64,000 nucleotides of DNA from Methylolobus aquaticus (GCA_004168015.1 SEYW01000002.1:109013-173012); one strand, 5' to 3'; positions 46,956-58,379 are shown, numbered from the stretch's first letter. The notes: generated from the letters alone by a model not told the origin. Numbers and translations: made by a program.

Positions 46956-47537
46956 ATGCGATCCGAGAGTGAGCTACGCATCGGTTTTAAGGTGCAAGGG
47001 CCTCAGGAGTTTTGGCGCGATGTTCGCCTAAATCGACGGTGGCTATCTTGGCTCGTCACGAGTGCGGTGCTGTACATACTCCTGAGCGCGCTCCTCTTTC
47101 ATATGGCTGAGCCACAGACCTACTGGAAGTCCCTCTACTTCACTGTACTGAACTTTTCATGTGGCTTTGCGAACGTGTATGCAACCACGCGCATGGGAGA
47201 AGCCACAGCGATGGTGAACGCCGTTGCCGGTGTGGTTTGGTTCGGATTCTTTCTTGCCATACTCGCGCACTCGCTGGCACCAACCGAGTTGTCGGGTACT
47301 GTGTCCGCTCCGGCGCTGAATCCCGCGGTCAATGGCGATGGCGAGGCGGACAGCCCCTCAAAATCGATTGAGCGTGCGGTCGCCGACATAACCAAGAGCG
47401 TGGCTTCGATTGCCCGGAACGCGGAGGGGGCAGAAGGTCCAAGGAGACTGGAGGCAAGAGGTATGGACATCCTTATTGAGTCAGGGGCTGAGGATGGTTC
47501 ACCTCGCCACATCTTCGTTCATGTTCGCGTTCGATGA
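46956..47537 (+). CDS. Cassette 3: two-helix ion-channel-like membrane protein
   Basis: 193 residues from the ATG at 46956, with GGGAGGAG upstream. The layout is first helix (about 30-50), pore-like segment YWKSLYFTVLNFSCGFANVY (57-76), second helix (about 85-107), then a soluble Ala/Glu-rich tail ending in a beta-like IFVHVRVR. This resembles the pore module of two-helix potassium channels, but the TVGYG filter is absent and NFSCG stands in its place, so ion selectivity or channel activity is doubtful. It lies between two attC-like sites, and so is a mobile cassette gene. Confidence 0.6.
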   Translation: MRSESELRIGFKVQGPQEFWRDVRLNRRWLSWLVTSAVLYILLSALLFHMAEPQTYWKSLYFTVLNFSCGFANVYATTRMGEATAMVNAVAGVVWFGFFLAILAHSLAPTELSGTVSAPALNPAVNGDGEADSPSKSIERAVADITKSVASIARNAEGAEGPRRLEARGMDILIESGAEDGSPRHIFVHVRVR

Positions 47538-47552
47538 GCTTGCGCTCGTCAT

Positions 47553-47678
47553 GGCTAACATTTCGGTGGACGCAGACGTCTGCGAGCGTGCCTTCGTTCG
47601 TGGTCATCACCAGCAACAACAGCACGCCGTGCAGTTGCACCTCGCCTCGCGCAGCCGCCGGTTACCTCGACGTTAGGC
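47553..47678 (+). other. attC-like site of cassette 3
   Basis: 126 bp from GGCTAAC to a perfect GTTAGGC. The opening core has one deviation from RYYYAAC. Arm pairing is weaker than in the first attC, with CGCAGACG/TGCG elements only partly matched. It lies 15 bases after the cassette 3 stop codon. Confidence 0.55.
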
Positions 47679-47712
47679 ATTCCAGCCCGCCCCCTCAAAC
47701 CACCCTACTAGC

Positions 47713-48225
47713 ATGAGCACCTCAGACTGGATCGCACTACTTAGCGCTGCGGCAACTCTCCTAAGCACGATCGTGGCTTTCGTGGCCCTCTGGAAGCAAC
47801 TGCAGAAGGTGAACCTCCAGCTTCAGTTGCAGAATCAACAGCTTCAGCTTCAACAGTTCGCGGACTACACGAAGCGTTATCAAGAGATAGTCTTCAGATT
47901 TCCGGAGGAGATCAATGAGTCGACGTTTCAACTCAAGGATCACCAAGAGTACAGGTCGATCATGCGATGCATGCGAAGCTACTTCGATTTGAGCTTTGAG
48001 GAATGGCAGCTTCACAAGCGCGGGTACCTTGATAGCGCAACGTGGGATGTTTGGCGCGGCGGAATGAAGACTGCTCTCTCAAAGACCGCCTTTCGACAAG
48101 CATGGGCGGTCATCAAGCAGGACACCAGGTTTGGACCTGACTTCGAGTCCTTTCTGGCAGACCTCGGGAATGCCTCTCAAGAAACACCCGCTGAGGCCGG
48201 GACGAGCGGAGACGTCGGAGGTTGA
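47713..48225 (+). CDS. Cassette 4: membrane-anchored coiled-coil protein
   Basis: 170 residues. An N-terminal membrane helix (WIALLSAAATLLSTIVAFVALW, 6-27) is followed by a Gln/Leu-rich coiled coil (LQLQLQNQQLQLQQFADYTK) and a helical domain with many aromatic residues (FEEWQLHKRGYLDSATWDVW). No family name recognised. Similar short proteins are frequent in accessory regions. It follows the GTTAGGC core of the third attC-like site by 34 bases; no attC follows it, so the array seems broken off by the transposase element downstream. Confidence 0.6.
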   Translation: MSTSDWIALLSAAATLLSTIVAFVALWKQLQKVNLQLQLQNQQLQLQQFADYTKRYQEIVFRFPEEINESTFQLKDHQEYRSIMRCMRSYFDLSFEEWQLHKRGYLDSATWDVWRGGMKTALSKTAFRQAWAVIKQDTRFGPDFESFLADLGNASQETPAEAGTSGDVGG

Positions 48226-48303
48226 TTAGCGTCAGTGGGGACGAGAGCCAAACCGAGTTGTTCGGCGCGCTTGGCGCGGATACTGGGGTCAAGTCTTGAG
48301 GAA

Positions 48304-48330
48304 AATAGGGGACAGACCACGGTTTCGTTG
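48304..48330 (+). repeat. Transposase-linked repeat, copy a
   Basis: AATAGGGGACAGACCACGGT then TTCGTTG. A near copy is at 50181-50210. Sequences of this kind commonly lie just upstream of REP-type transposase genes, as here (41 bases before the gene). Confidence 0.6.
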
Positions 48331-48371
48331 TGCTATGTTTGATGTCGAGTTGGCTCTGAGGGTCGGAGACT

Positions 48372-49096
48372 ATGCCACGTCGACCAAGAGTGGTACTGTC
48401 CAGTGTGCCGTTACACGTGATTCAACCGGGAAACAACCGGCAAGCCTGCTTCTTCGCGAATGACGACTATCGGTTGTATCTGGAATGGCTGCGAACCTAT
48501 GCTGGGGAGACGGGGTGCGCGGTGCATGCCTATGTGCTTATGCCAATCGTGTCCACCTTCTGCTGACGTCAGCAACCGCGGGTGGCGTTGGGGCGATGAT
48601 GAAGCGACTGGGGCAACGTTATGTCCAGTACATCAACTGGACGTATGGACGCAGCGGAACCTTTTGGGAGGGTCGCTTCCGGTCATGCCTCACCCAGAAG
48701 GAGTATTACGTACTGGGTTGCTATCGTTACATCGAGCTGAACCCGATGCGTGCGGGCATGGTGGAGCATCCCGGGGACTATCCGTGGTCCAGTTATCGGG
48801 CGAACCGTCACGGGGAGGGGTGCGACTGGCTGGAGCCGAACGGCTGCTATTGTGCGTTGGCGGCGGATAGCCGGCGACGACAAGCGCCCTATCGCGCGCT
48901 TTTTCGTTCTCACCTCGATCCGGCTCTGGCTGATCAGATCCGTGCAGCTACCAATAGCAACTACGCGTTAGGCAGCGGCCGCTTTGAGGAAGAAGTGGCC
49001 AAGGCATTAGGGCGTCGCGTGGTTCGCGGACGATCCGGGCGACCCAAGCGCCGGCGTGAGGCTGTTACGGGTGAGTTACAGTCGCCTGCACGTTGA
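48372..49096 (+). pseudogene. REP-associated (Y1/IS200-like) transposase, frameshifted
   Basis: Two frames joined near 48546 make one protein: PRVVLSSVPLHVIQPGNNRQ at the start and YINWTYGRSGTFWEGRFRSC and CYRYIELNPMRAGMVEHP downstream. This is the Y1-transposase family that mobilises REP-like sequences. One base is missing in the HUH region: the first frame reads HAYVLMPIVST and the second ANRVHLLL, where HAYVLMPNHVHLLL is expected. Besides the frameshift, the first His of the metal motif would be Arg. The enzyme is therefore inactive twice over. Confidence 0.8.
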
Positions 49097-49160
49097 CAGC
49101 CATGGCCTGACGTCGGTTCTCGGGTCCCCGGTTCTCCGCTTTTGTCACTCCGATTCTGCC

Positions 49161-49189
49161 GTCAAGTTACCCTTATCGTTAGTGCTAAC
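49161..49189 (+). repeat. 29-bp repeat left of the DUF2971-like gene
   Basis: Starts GTCAAGTTAC and ends GTTAGTGCTAAC (a perfect 12-bp palindrome). About 20 of 29 bases match the copy at 50075-50103 in the same orientation. Confidence 0.45.
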
Positions 49190-49194
49190 TATTC

Positions 49195-49848
49195 GTGCAT
49201 CTGTTTAAATATCTTGCGCGTGAACATCTGCGTGCCTTTCTCAGCAGAGGCACTGTAAGAATCGGTACGTTGTATGAGTATCGCCAAATTGAAAAATTTG
49301 GTGCTGTGGTAGGAGACGTCAATGAAGGGTCGCATCAGACGGAACTAAGCGTACCTGGAGGCGCCGAGATCGATTTGTCGACAAATTCATCAGAAGCTGA
49401 GTTTTTCCGAACCCATGTACTTAGTCCAGAATTGCAAGATGCAAAGGTTAAGTTTATTTTGCAAGATGGCGCGAAGCTGATAGTTAACAGCAATTCACAG
49501 AATCTATATATCTACTGCGTTACCCATGAATTTAGTGCAGAGGTTATGAAGGAATTTGGTTGTGATTCATGTCTGGAAATTGTCAATCCAGATGGCTTTT
49601 TTGCAGCTCTTAGTAAGCGAATACGACACAAGGCTACGTTCAATAGCTATGGTCCCATCACTTACGCAAACAAGTACACTCACTACACTAACCCTCACGA
49701 GCGGCACCCAGCGGCGGTGAAGTCCCCTGAGTACGGGTATCAAAAAGAATGGAGAGCTATATGGATCCCAGTCAAGCCGCCGCGCAAGTCGCTAATCATT
49801 GATGCACCGCGCGCAATTCATTATTGCCGGCCATATAAGCCATCCTGA
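49195..49848 (+). CDS. Hypothetical protein, weakly DUF2971-like
   Basis: 217 residues, starting at a GTG (HLFKYLAREHLRAFLSRG) with no clear ribosome-binding site. The N-terminal LFKYL...GTVRIGTLYEYR and the C-terminal YGYQKEWRAIWIP recall DUF2971-type proteins, which begin with a KY motif and end with an EWR motif and are frequent in defence-gene regions. The call is weak. The gene is strikingly AT-rich against its surroundings and lies between two direct repeats, so it was probably acquired. Confidence 0.55.
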   Translation: MHLFKYLAREHLRAFLSRGTVRIGTLYEYRQIEKFGAVVGDVNEGSHQTELSVPGGAEIDLSTNSSEAEFFRTHVLSPELQDAKVKFILQDGAKLIVNSNSQNLYIYCVTHEFSAEVMKEFGCDSCLEIVNPDGFFAALSKRIRHKATFNSYGPITYANKYTHYTNPHERHPAAVKSPEYGYQKEWRAIWIPVKPPRKSLIIDAPRAIHYCRPYKPS

Positions 49849-49939
49849 TTAGCGACAAAGCTCAGTAGCTGATCTGGCGTCTCATGATATGAGACGGTAG
49901 GCCTGTAGAGTGGGAGCATCCAAACCGAGGAGAGCTCCC

Positions 49940-50065
49940 ATGGCGATGAATCGAGTGCAATTCCAGGCGGGCTTGTCGCTGCGGGAATTCATGGCGCGGT
50001 ATGGTACCGAAGCTCAGTGCGTGGAAGCCATGGCCGCGCAGCGGTGGCCGGGGGGGTTCCGCAGC
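49940..50065 (+). pseudogene. IS1595-family transposase, N-terminal fragment
   Basis: About 42 codons: MAMNRVQFQAGLSLREFMAR and GTEAQCVEAMAAQRWPGGFR match the start of IS1595-type transposases. The zinc-ribbon cysteines and the DDE catalytic part are absent; the sequence is cut off by the 29-bp repeat at 50075. Confidence 0.65.
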
Positions 50066-50074
50066 AAAAAAGGG

Positions 50075-50103
50075 GTCAGGTTACATTTCGTGTTAGCACT
50101 AGC
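50075..50103 (+). repeat. 29-bp repeat right of the DUF2971-like gene
   Basis: Starts GTCAGGTTACATTTCG and contains GTTAGCACTAGC. Partner of the copy at 49161-49189. A shorter relative (GAGGTTACATTCTG) lies at about 50373-50387. Sequences of the GGGTCAGGTTACATTT type occur widely in gammaproteobacteria as ends of small mobile elements. Confidence 0.45.
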
Positions 50104-50180
50104 GCCTACTGCCTCATCCTCAGCGGCTATGGCTCGCCGGCCGCGCCTTGATTTGCCGAAGGTTCTGCAGCACATCGTGG

Positions 50181-50210
50181 AATAGTAGGGGGCAGACCAA
50201 GGTTTCGTTG
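50181..50210 (+). repeat. Transposase-linked repeat, copy b
   Basis: AATAGTAGGGGGCAGACCAA then GGTTTCGTTG. It matches the copy at 48304-48330 apart from an insertion and two changes. It truncates the integrase fragment next to it. Confidence 0.6.
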
Positions 50211-50326
50211 CGGCGGAGGGCGCGTGAGTAGGCCTCAATGGTTTTCGGTTGCAGGCCCTTGAGCTTGAGATGCTTGAGGTGGGACTGGTATAGGCGGTCG
50301 AAGTCCGCCGCAGAGGAGGAAGTCAT
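50208..50326 (-). pseudogene. IS91-associated tyrosine recombinase, N-terminal fragment
   Basis: About 40 codons from the ATG at 50326: FDRLYQSHLKHLKLKGLQPK and TIEAYSRALRR is the DNA-binding N-terminus of the phage-type integrase that accompanies IS91-like elements. The frame then runs into the transposase-linked repeat and ends. The catalytic domain is missing. Confidence 0.65.
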
Positions 50327-50468
50327 GTGTCGTAACCTCACGACTTTGCACTGGCATCCCCCTTCTGGGAACTGAGGTTACATTCTGTGGGGCAACGTTG
50401 CCGCTTTCTCCGCTTAGCGGCTCCGTCCAACACTGTGCCGCAGCGCCCCAGAGCTACTACGTTCAGCC

Positions 50469-50693
50469 ATGAATACGAATCTTAAGAGTCTTTCTGTCGA
50501 TGAACGAATCCAGCTCGTGGAGGATTTGTGCGACAGCATTGCAGTGGATCAAGGTTCCCTTCCTCTAACTGAAGAGCAGAAAGTGGAGCTTGATAGGCGC
50601 CTCCAGGCATTCGAAGTAGATCGAAATCCCGGCCGCTTGGCCAGCAACGTGATTAAGGACATTCGATCCAGGCTACCCCCGGCGTCAGAATAG
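50469..50693 (+). CDS. Addiction-module antitoxin, orphan
   Basis: 74 residues of the short addiction-module component family: MNTNLKSLSVDERIQLVEDL, CDSIAVDQGSLPLTEEQKVE and a C-terminal Arg-rich end. These proteins pair with a RelE/ParE-type toxin encoded immediately downstream. Here the toxin gene is missing: the next 40 bases lead into an IS3 transposase fragment. The gene itself looks intact. As an orphan it might still neutralise a toxin encoded elsewhere. Confidence 0.75.
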   Translation: MNTNLKSLSVDERIQLVEDLCDSIAVDQGSLPLTEEQKVELDRRLQAFEVDRNPGRLASNVIKDIRSRLPPASE

Positions 50694-50735
50694 TTGTCGC
50701 CTCTAATGTTCCGAGTGAAAGGAGATTAGAGGATC

Positions 50736-51053
50736 ATGAGCATGATGAAAGCAACGTATTCCGAGTCGCTGTTCAAGACTCTGAAATACCGTCCGGACTA
50801 CCCGGCCAAGCCCTTTGCCGAACTGGCCGACGCCCGGCGTTGGGTCGAGCACCTGGCGCACTGGTATAACCACGAGCACCGCCACAGCGCGCTCCGCTTC
50901 GTGACCCCTGCCCAACGGCATGCCGGACTCGATGCGCCACTCCTGGCACAGCGCAAGGCCGTTTACGAAGCCGCCCGCCGACGCCACCCGAAGATCGGGG
51001 TCAGTTCTTTATTTGCTAATGACGCCCCGATGGGCTATTCGTCATGGCAATGA
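50736..51053 (+). pseudogene. IS3-family transposase OrfB, C-terminal fragment
   Basis: 105 codons. SESLFKTLKYRPDYPAKPF, WYNHEHRHSALRFVTPAQRH and AVYEAARRRHPKI are the end of the DDE integrase domain of IS3-group OrfB, including the catalytic Glu in SESLFK. The first two Asp motifs and OrfA are absent. The final 20 residues are not IS-like and come from a join. It sits exactly where the toxin partner of the orphan antitoxin should be. Confidence 0.75.
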
Positions 51054-51361
51054 TCAGAGGCTATCCGGTAACCGGACTTCAATCCAGTAGGAGCGAGGAT
51101 GGAGCCCCGTTGGGCCGCGAGCTTTTCTCACTCCGGCGCGTTGAAAAAGCCGCGGTCTGTTCCCGCTCGCTCGAATAGAGCGCTCCTTCTGAACGCTGTT
51201 ACGCAGGACTTCACACTGGCAGCATCGTGCTCCCGCCCGAGTCTTGCGTACAGCGCTGCGCACGCCATCCGCGGCTTTCAGCCAATCTTACGTACGAATA
51301 GACAGGCACGGCGAAGATGCAGATCCTCCCCCCGCGGCGCCCAGATTTCGAGCGATGGAAC
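51054..51361. other. Gene-free stretch downstream of the ubiquitin gene
   Basis: 308 bases. It includes GTAGGAGCGAGGATGGAGCC, a REP-like sequence (51089-51108). No gene seen. Confidence 0.4.
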
Positions 51362-52207
<846 letters not shown>

Positions 52208-52209
52208 TT

Positions 52210-52248
52210 ATCAGCGCATCCATCCAAACGATTGGACGCGCTGGCCCG
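52210..52248 (+). repeat. Island-flanking 39-bp repeat, right copy
   Basis: ATCAGCGCATCCATCCAAAC followed by GATTGGACGCGCTGGCCCG. It matches 42328-42366 in the same orientation with five differences. It lies 67 bases before the oxidoreductase start, so it may also be an operator for the LysR-type regulator: the inner TCCAA/TTGGA palindrome fits such a site. Confidence 0.6.
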
Positions 52249-52314
52249 ATATCTCCGAGCATGGTGCCCGTACCAGGGCTGCGTTCCCAGCCTTCGCCAC
52301 CATCGGAGTGTCCC

Positions 52315-54601
<2,287 letters not shown>

Positions 54602-54615
<14 letters not shown>

Positions 54616-54856
54616 CTCGGCCCCCGAAGCCGCTGAGGATGCGCTTGACCCGGGTCTCGTAGCGATCCTGAACGTGCTCGCCGCACACGCGATGGAAGGC
54701 ACCGGCCGCGATCTGAGCCTGGCGCGTCTCGCCAAGCGCACCGGCCTGCGTCAAAGCACGCTGCGCCGCTATCTGACCTTGCTCGAAGAAGCCGGCATCG
54801 TGCGGGTCACGCTAGAGGAGGATGGGGGCGGGAGTGTGGGGTTGTTGAGGTTGTGA
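54602..54856 (+). CDS. Small winged-helix regulator
   Basis: 84 residues from a GTG at 54602, overlapping the oxidoreductase gene by 14 bases. The helix-turn-helix is LSLARLAKRTGLRQSTLRRY, followed by LTLLEEAGIVRVT and a wing of Gly-rich residues. It resembles the DNA-binding half of IclR/MarR-like regulators without an effector domain. Overlap indicates co-translation with the oxidoreductase, so a role in its regulation or maturation is inferred. Confidence 0.75.
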
Positions 54857-55345
54857 GTAGGCCACGATACGGAGTGGACGTGTGATTCCGCCCGCGACGT
54901 GGTGGAGGCCTACACAAAGGAAGCTAACAGTGTGTTTTCAGTCCAGCCCGACGAATACAGCGTACAGTCCAAGCCACGCCGGCTCCGGTATTTACCCGAT
55001 CGGCCGTCTAAGCAAGTTGGGCCGTAGTTCTAAATGTGTCTGAGGAGGAAGCACCACGCCCCACCCTGACCCCGTCGTTCAGTTCGGTGTGGTCGGACCC
55101 GTGGCCCGGTTGCTGGCTGCGCGGCGTTGCAAACGTATTCTCGGGCGACGTAGGGTCTCACCCTCATGCCCTCAGAGTGTGCCGTTTGGCCAAGTCCCGA
55201 TTTGTAGTGCCTCGTGGCCCAGGGTGTTGTGGCAGTATGGGTTAAGCTGGTAGAAGTCATGAGCAGGGCAGGCTAAAACTGTGGTGAGTTGCCGTTGCAA
55301 TAGATTGGGGCGATACTCATACACGCCGACGACCAACGAGACAAT
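54857..55345. other. Gene-free stretch
   Basis: 489 bases, base composition drifting to AT-richer towards the right. Only short frames that overlap on opposite strands. It probably marks the edge of the acquired nuclease-like gene. Confidence 0.4.
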
Positions 55346-56578
55346 ATGGATATTACCCCCAATGCGAAGCCCTTAACCGATACGTCAGTGATCGTTCAGG
55401 CTAGTCACGCGCCAGTATTCAGGGGTTCGTCAAGCAAGCTGTTCCGTTGCAATAGTTGTGGCCATGTTCTGATAGAGGGATATGATTCTAGAAGGCTAAT
55501 TGCGATCAGGATCGAGTGCTTCCGGTGCAAGACAATTACGATGACCGATCCATGGCCGGTAGGCGAACCGCTACCGAACTCGCTTCTCAATTTGGGGCGT
55601 GCGGGACGAATTGCCCTCAGTGATCCGGTTGATGTGCGTGAAGGGGTTGCCTTATCCAGTAGTTCTGAAATCGAGAGAGTAAAAGGACTCACTGGGCCTC
55701 GGGCGCCGAGCCGGTCGCGGTGGGAGCTGTCACGGAGTTGGCTGAATGCTTTGGAGACAGAACTTGATATCTTGACGGATGGCGCCGTGCAGAAGATGGC
55801 CGCTCGAGTTCGCCGCGCCGACCGTGCCGGGAATGCGAAATACGGCCATATTGAGGCGCCTCCTGTCTGGGCTATGGCTCGGCTTCGTAGCGCCCTTGAA
55901 GCGGGATACGTAGATTTTGGTGGGTCAGATGGACTGGCCTTTGCCTACGTTCAAACTCTCAGAGATTGCTTGGATCGTTGGCACGATCGTCCACGTTTTT
56001 CGGAGATCGCGCGTTCGCTTTGCTACGACTTTCATCATGCAGTGACTACCCTTTCGATAGCTAGTTATCTCTCGGATCACGGAAACCACATTGGTATCAC
56101 TCACACATCTGCTCAGCAAGGAAGGTCGCCTGACTTATTTATTAATGTTGATGGGTATGATAAGCTTTCGATGGAGGTGAAATGTCCAAGAGCGCTATTC
56201 TTGCCATCGGAGCGTCTAACAGCGGCTGATTTAGCTCGAAAACTCGAGAAGGAGATAAAGAGTGCGGCTGGACAAATTACTGGTAGTGGTGGCATCGTAG
56301 TGATCGGTTCGGGGCGACCGAGCGACGAACCGGATCTCGAGCTAACTCAGGCTATCGATCATATCATTGCTCGCGGGAAGATATCACGGCAGGTTGCTGC
56401 CGTATCCAGCATCCAACTCTATAGTCGCGTTCCGAGGAACCAGCATGCGAACGAGCGAGGCTGGACAATAGGTGGATGGGTGCATGTGGCACTCAACCCA
56501 CGATTCATTGGCCCGAATCCCGTCGAAACTCAACATAAGCCAGATTGGTGGGCTGGCAGAGAGGTGAATTGGCTCTGA
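55346..56578 (+). CDS. Zinc-ribbon/PD-(D/E)XK nuclease-like protein
   Basis: 410 residues. The N-terminus has two CxxC pairs, Cys35/Cys38 (FRCNSCGHV) and Cys58/Cys61 (ECFRCKTI), forming a zinc ribbon. A helical middle part (about 120-245) follows. Residues 262-279 show SPDLFINVDG then SMEVK: Asp263, Glu277 and Lys279 in the order and spacing of a PD-(D/E)XK nuclease core. Nuclease function is inferred from that motif; I know no named family. The gene is AT-rich, isolated between empty stretches, and unlike its neighbours in codon use, so it is probably acquired. A stand-alone defence or restriction-type nuclease is possible. Confidence 0.6.
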   Translation: MDITPNAKPLTDTSVIVQASHAPVFRGSSSKLFRCNSCGHVLIEGYDSRRLIAIRIECFRCKTITMTDPWPVGEPLPNSLLNLGRAGRIALSDPVDVREGVALSSSSEIERVKGLTGPRAPSRSRWELSRSWLNALETELDILTDGAVQKMAARVRRADRAGNAKYGHIEAPPVWAMARLRSALEAGYVDFGGSDGLAFAYVQTLRDCLDRWHDRPRFSEIARSLCYDFHHAVTTLSIASYLSDHGNHIGITHTSAQQGRSPDLFINVDGYDKLSMEVKCPRALFLPSERLTAADLARKLEKEIKSAAGQITGSGGIVVIGSGRPSDEPDLELTQAIDHIIARGKISRQVAAVSSIQLYSRVPRNQHANERGWTIGGWVHVALNPRFIGPNPVETQHKPDWWAGREVNWL

Positions 56579-57134
56579 CACGATTTAGCTGATTCACAAG
56601 AATGGCCCACGCACGATTTGTAGCGAATATCAGATCTCCCTGCTGGCGCGCTAGGCGTCCGGATGCTGTATGGAGAAAGGGGTTAACGGTGGAACGGGTC
56701 CCCTGTCGACTTCGTTAAGCATGCGAGCACCTGTTCGGCGATGCCTTTCCATGAACCTGTGGACCTCGTTGGTGAGTGCGCCGCCTGGCGCTACGACCGA
56801 CTAGCATCGGGCGAGCAGTGTGATTCGGTGTATTCCTGTACCGAGGAAGGCTCGGGGCGAAAGGAGCCTCCCTACTAGAAAGAAATCCGCCGTCGTGAGT
56901 TCGACGAGACCGATGCGCTGGACGTGCATGTCGATGTCCGTATCGGCATCATCATCGATGAGTAGGAGGCGCGATCTAGGGCGTCATTACGGAGCGATGG
57001 TTGGGCGGCAGTCCGATCGTACACGTCGCCCGGGGTCGAGACGCTTGACAAGGATTGACCGCGATGGGGAAAGTCTCATTGTGTGCAGCCAGAGGCCGAT
57101 CTACCATTTTCCTATCACCTTCAAGGACATTCTG
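56579..57134. other. Gene-free stretch before the lectin-like gene
   Basis: 556 bases. The frame of the next gene stays open back to 56820, but that extension is Arg/Ser-rich and would bury the signal peptide, so I treat it as non-coding. No repeat seen. Confidence 0.4.
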
Positions 57135-58214
57135 ATGCCCCGTCGCCTTGCTCCTACCGCCGGTTGGTCTTTGCTTGCGTTGTCTGTCTCGGCTTTCAGC
57201 TCCCTCACCGGTGCAACCGCCCCGCCGTCGGTCGAATTGCATGACATCGATAACTGTGATGTCGGCGGCGGCAGCGCCGATATCCAGTCGGTGCAAACCC
57301 GGTATCTGCGCGATACGGACGAAATTCGCGTGGAGCTGAGTCTGTGCGACTATGTCTTGCCGCAGACGGTCTATACCGTGCACCTGGATCATGCGCCGCC
57401 CTATCTCGGAGAAGCGGGCCTGAGCCGAGCCACGGCCGGCTGTCGCGATCCGTCCGATACGATTGTCCAACGGCGGAAGGGTCGGCACTTCGGGCCTGGG
57501 CGTAGCCACTCTGCGGGGAACCGCGTGCGTTTTCGTATCCCGGTGAGCACCCTCGGCGTCGATCCGAAAGCGCTCGGCGCCCATGTGTCGGTTTGGGTCA
57601 GCAGCGACCTGGATGGTGTCCGCGACCATGCACCGAACACCGAGCACGGCGATGGCTGCAAGCATCCGCAAAGCAAACACGAGGCGCTGGCGACCCCGCT
57701 GACGGTCTTCGGTTACATCGCGTTCGCCACGCTACCGACCTCGGAAGGTTTCGGCGATGGTTATTCCGGAGTCAACGACGCCTGCAACTTCGTGGCCCGC
57801 GAGGCCGGCTTAAAGGGCGATTTCGTTCCCTGGGTCGCCGCCAACGGCTTGTCGCCGAGCCTGATGGTCGACCCAACGAAAGGGCCATGGCAGACCCTGA
57901 ACGGAACGGTGGTTGCGAACAACCTGCTGGACTTGATGACCTGCAACAAGGGGCCGAGCGGAACGGACTGTCTGCGGGCGCCGCTGAACCGGGATGTGAA
58001 GGGCAATCCCCTGCCGGCCGGTACCCTGGCCTGGACCAATGTCACGACCGCCGGTGTCGCAGCCGGGCCCTCCTGCAATGACTGGACGACCATCTCGGCA
58101 GGCGTCACCGGGACGGTCGGCAAGATCGATTCGGTCGGCGCGGACTGGACCAACAGCGGCGCCGTGCCCTGCAACACGCTGGCCAGTTATTACTGTTTGC
58201 AGGTCTTGCGCTGA
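57135..58214 (+). CDS. Secreted protein with DUF1554-like C-terminus
   Basis: 359 residues from the ATG at 57135 (AAGGACA upstream). Signal peptide WSLLALSVSAFSSLTGATA. The first half is a beta-rich domain with DNCDVGGGSADI and RVELSLCDYVLP. The second half, from GYSGVNDACNFVAREAGLKG through VPWVAANGLSPS to DWTNSGAVPCNTLASYYCLQ, resembles the C-type-lectin-like DUF1554 domain of secreted proteins, with paired cysteines likely in disulfides. A surface or extracellular binding role is inferred. It stands alone. Confidence 0.7.
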   Translation: MPRRLAPTAGWSLLALSVSAFSSLTGATAPPSVELHDIDNCDVGGGSADIQSVQTRYLRDTDEIRVELSLCDYVLPQTVYTVHLDHAPPYLGEAGLSRATAGCRDPSDTIVQRRKGRHFGPGRSHSAGNRVRFRIPVSTLGVDPKALGAHVSVWVSSDLDGVRDHAPNTEHGDGCKHPQSKHEALATPLTVFGYIAFATLPTSEGFGDGYSGVNDACNFVAREAGLKGDFVPWVAANGLSPSLMVDPTKGPWQTLNGTVVANNLLDLMTCNKGPSGTDCLRAPLNRDVKGNPLPAGTLAWTNVTTAGVAAGPSCNDWTTISAGVTGTVGKIDSVGADWTNSGAVPCNTLASYYCLQVLR

Positions 58215-58379
58215 TGCAGGGCGGCGGGAGCATCAACGCGGTGTCGCCCCGCGTCTGGCTCTCGGTGCCACTGCACCTTGCCTTATGGCGATGACATTTG
58301 TGCCGGGGCAACCTCGGCGGCCTTCGTTGCGCATTGCTGACTAGACTTCGGCCAAAGTGATTTGGCTGAGGTAGCGACC

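Noticed and set aside
49178-49190. GTTAGTGCTAAC palindrome as an attC core
   Set aside because: The seventh base does not fit GTTRRRY and no partner core at attC distance was found.
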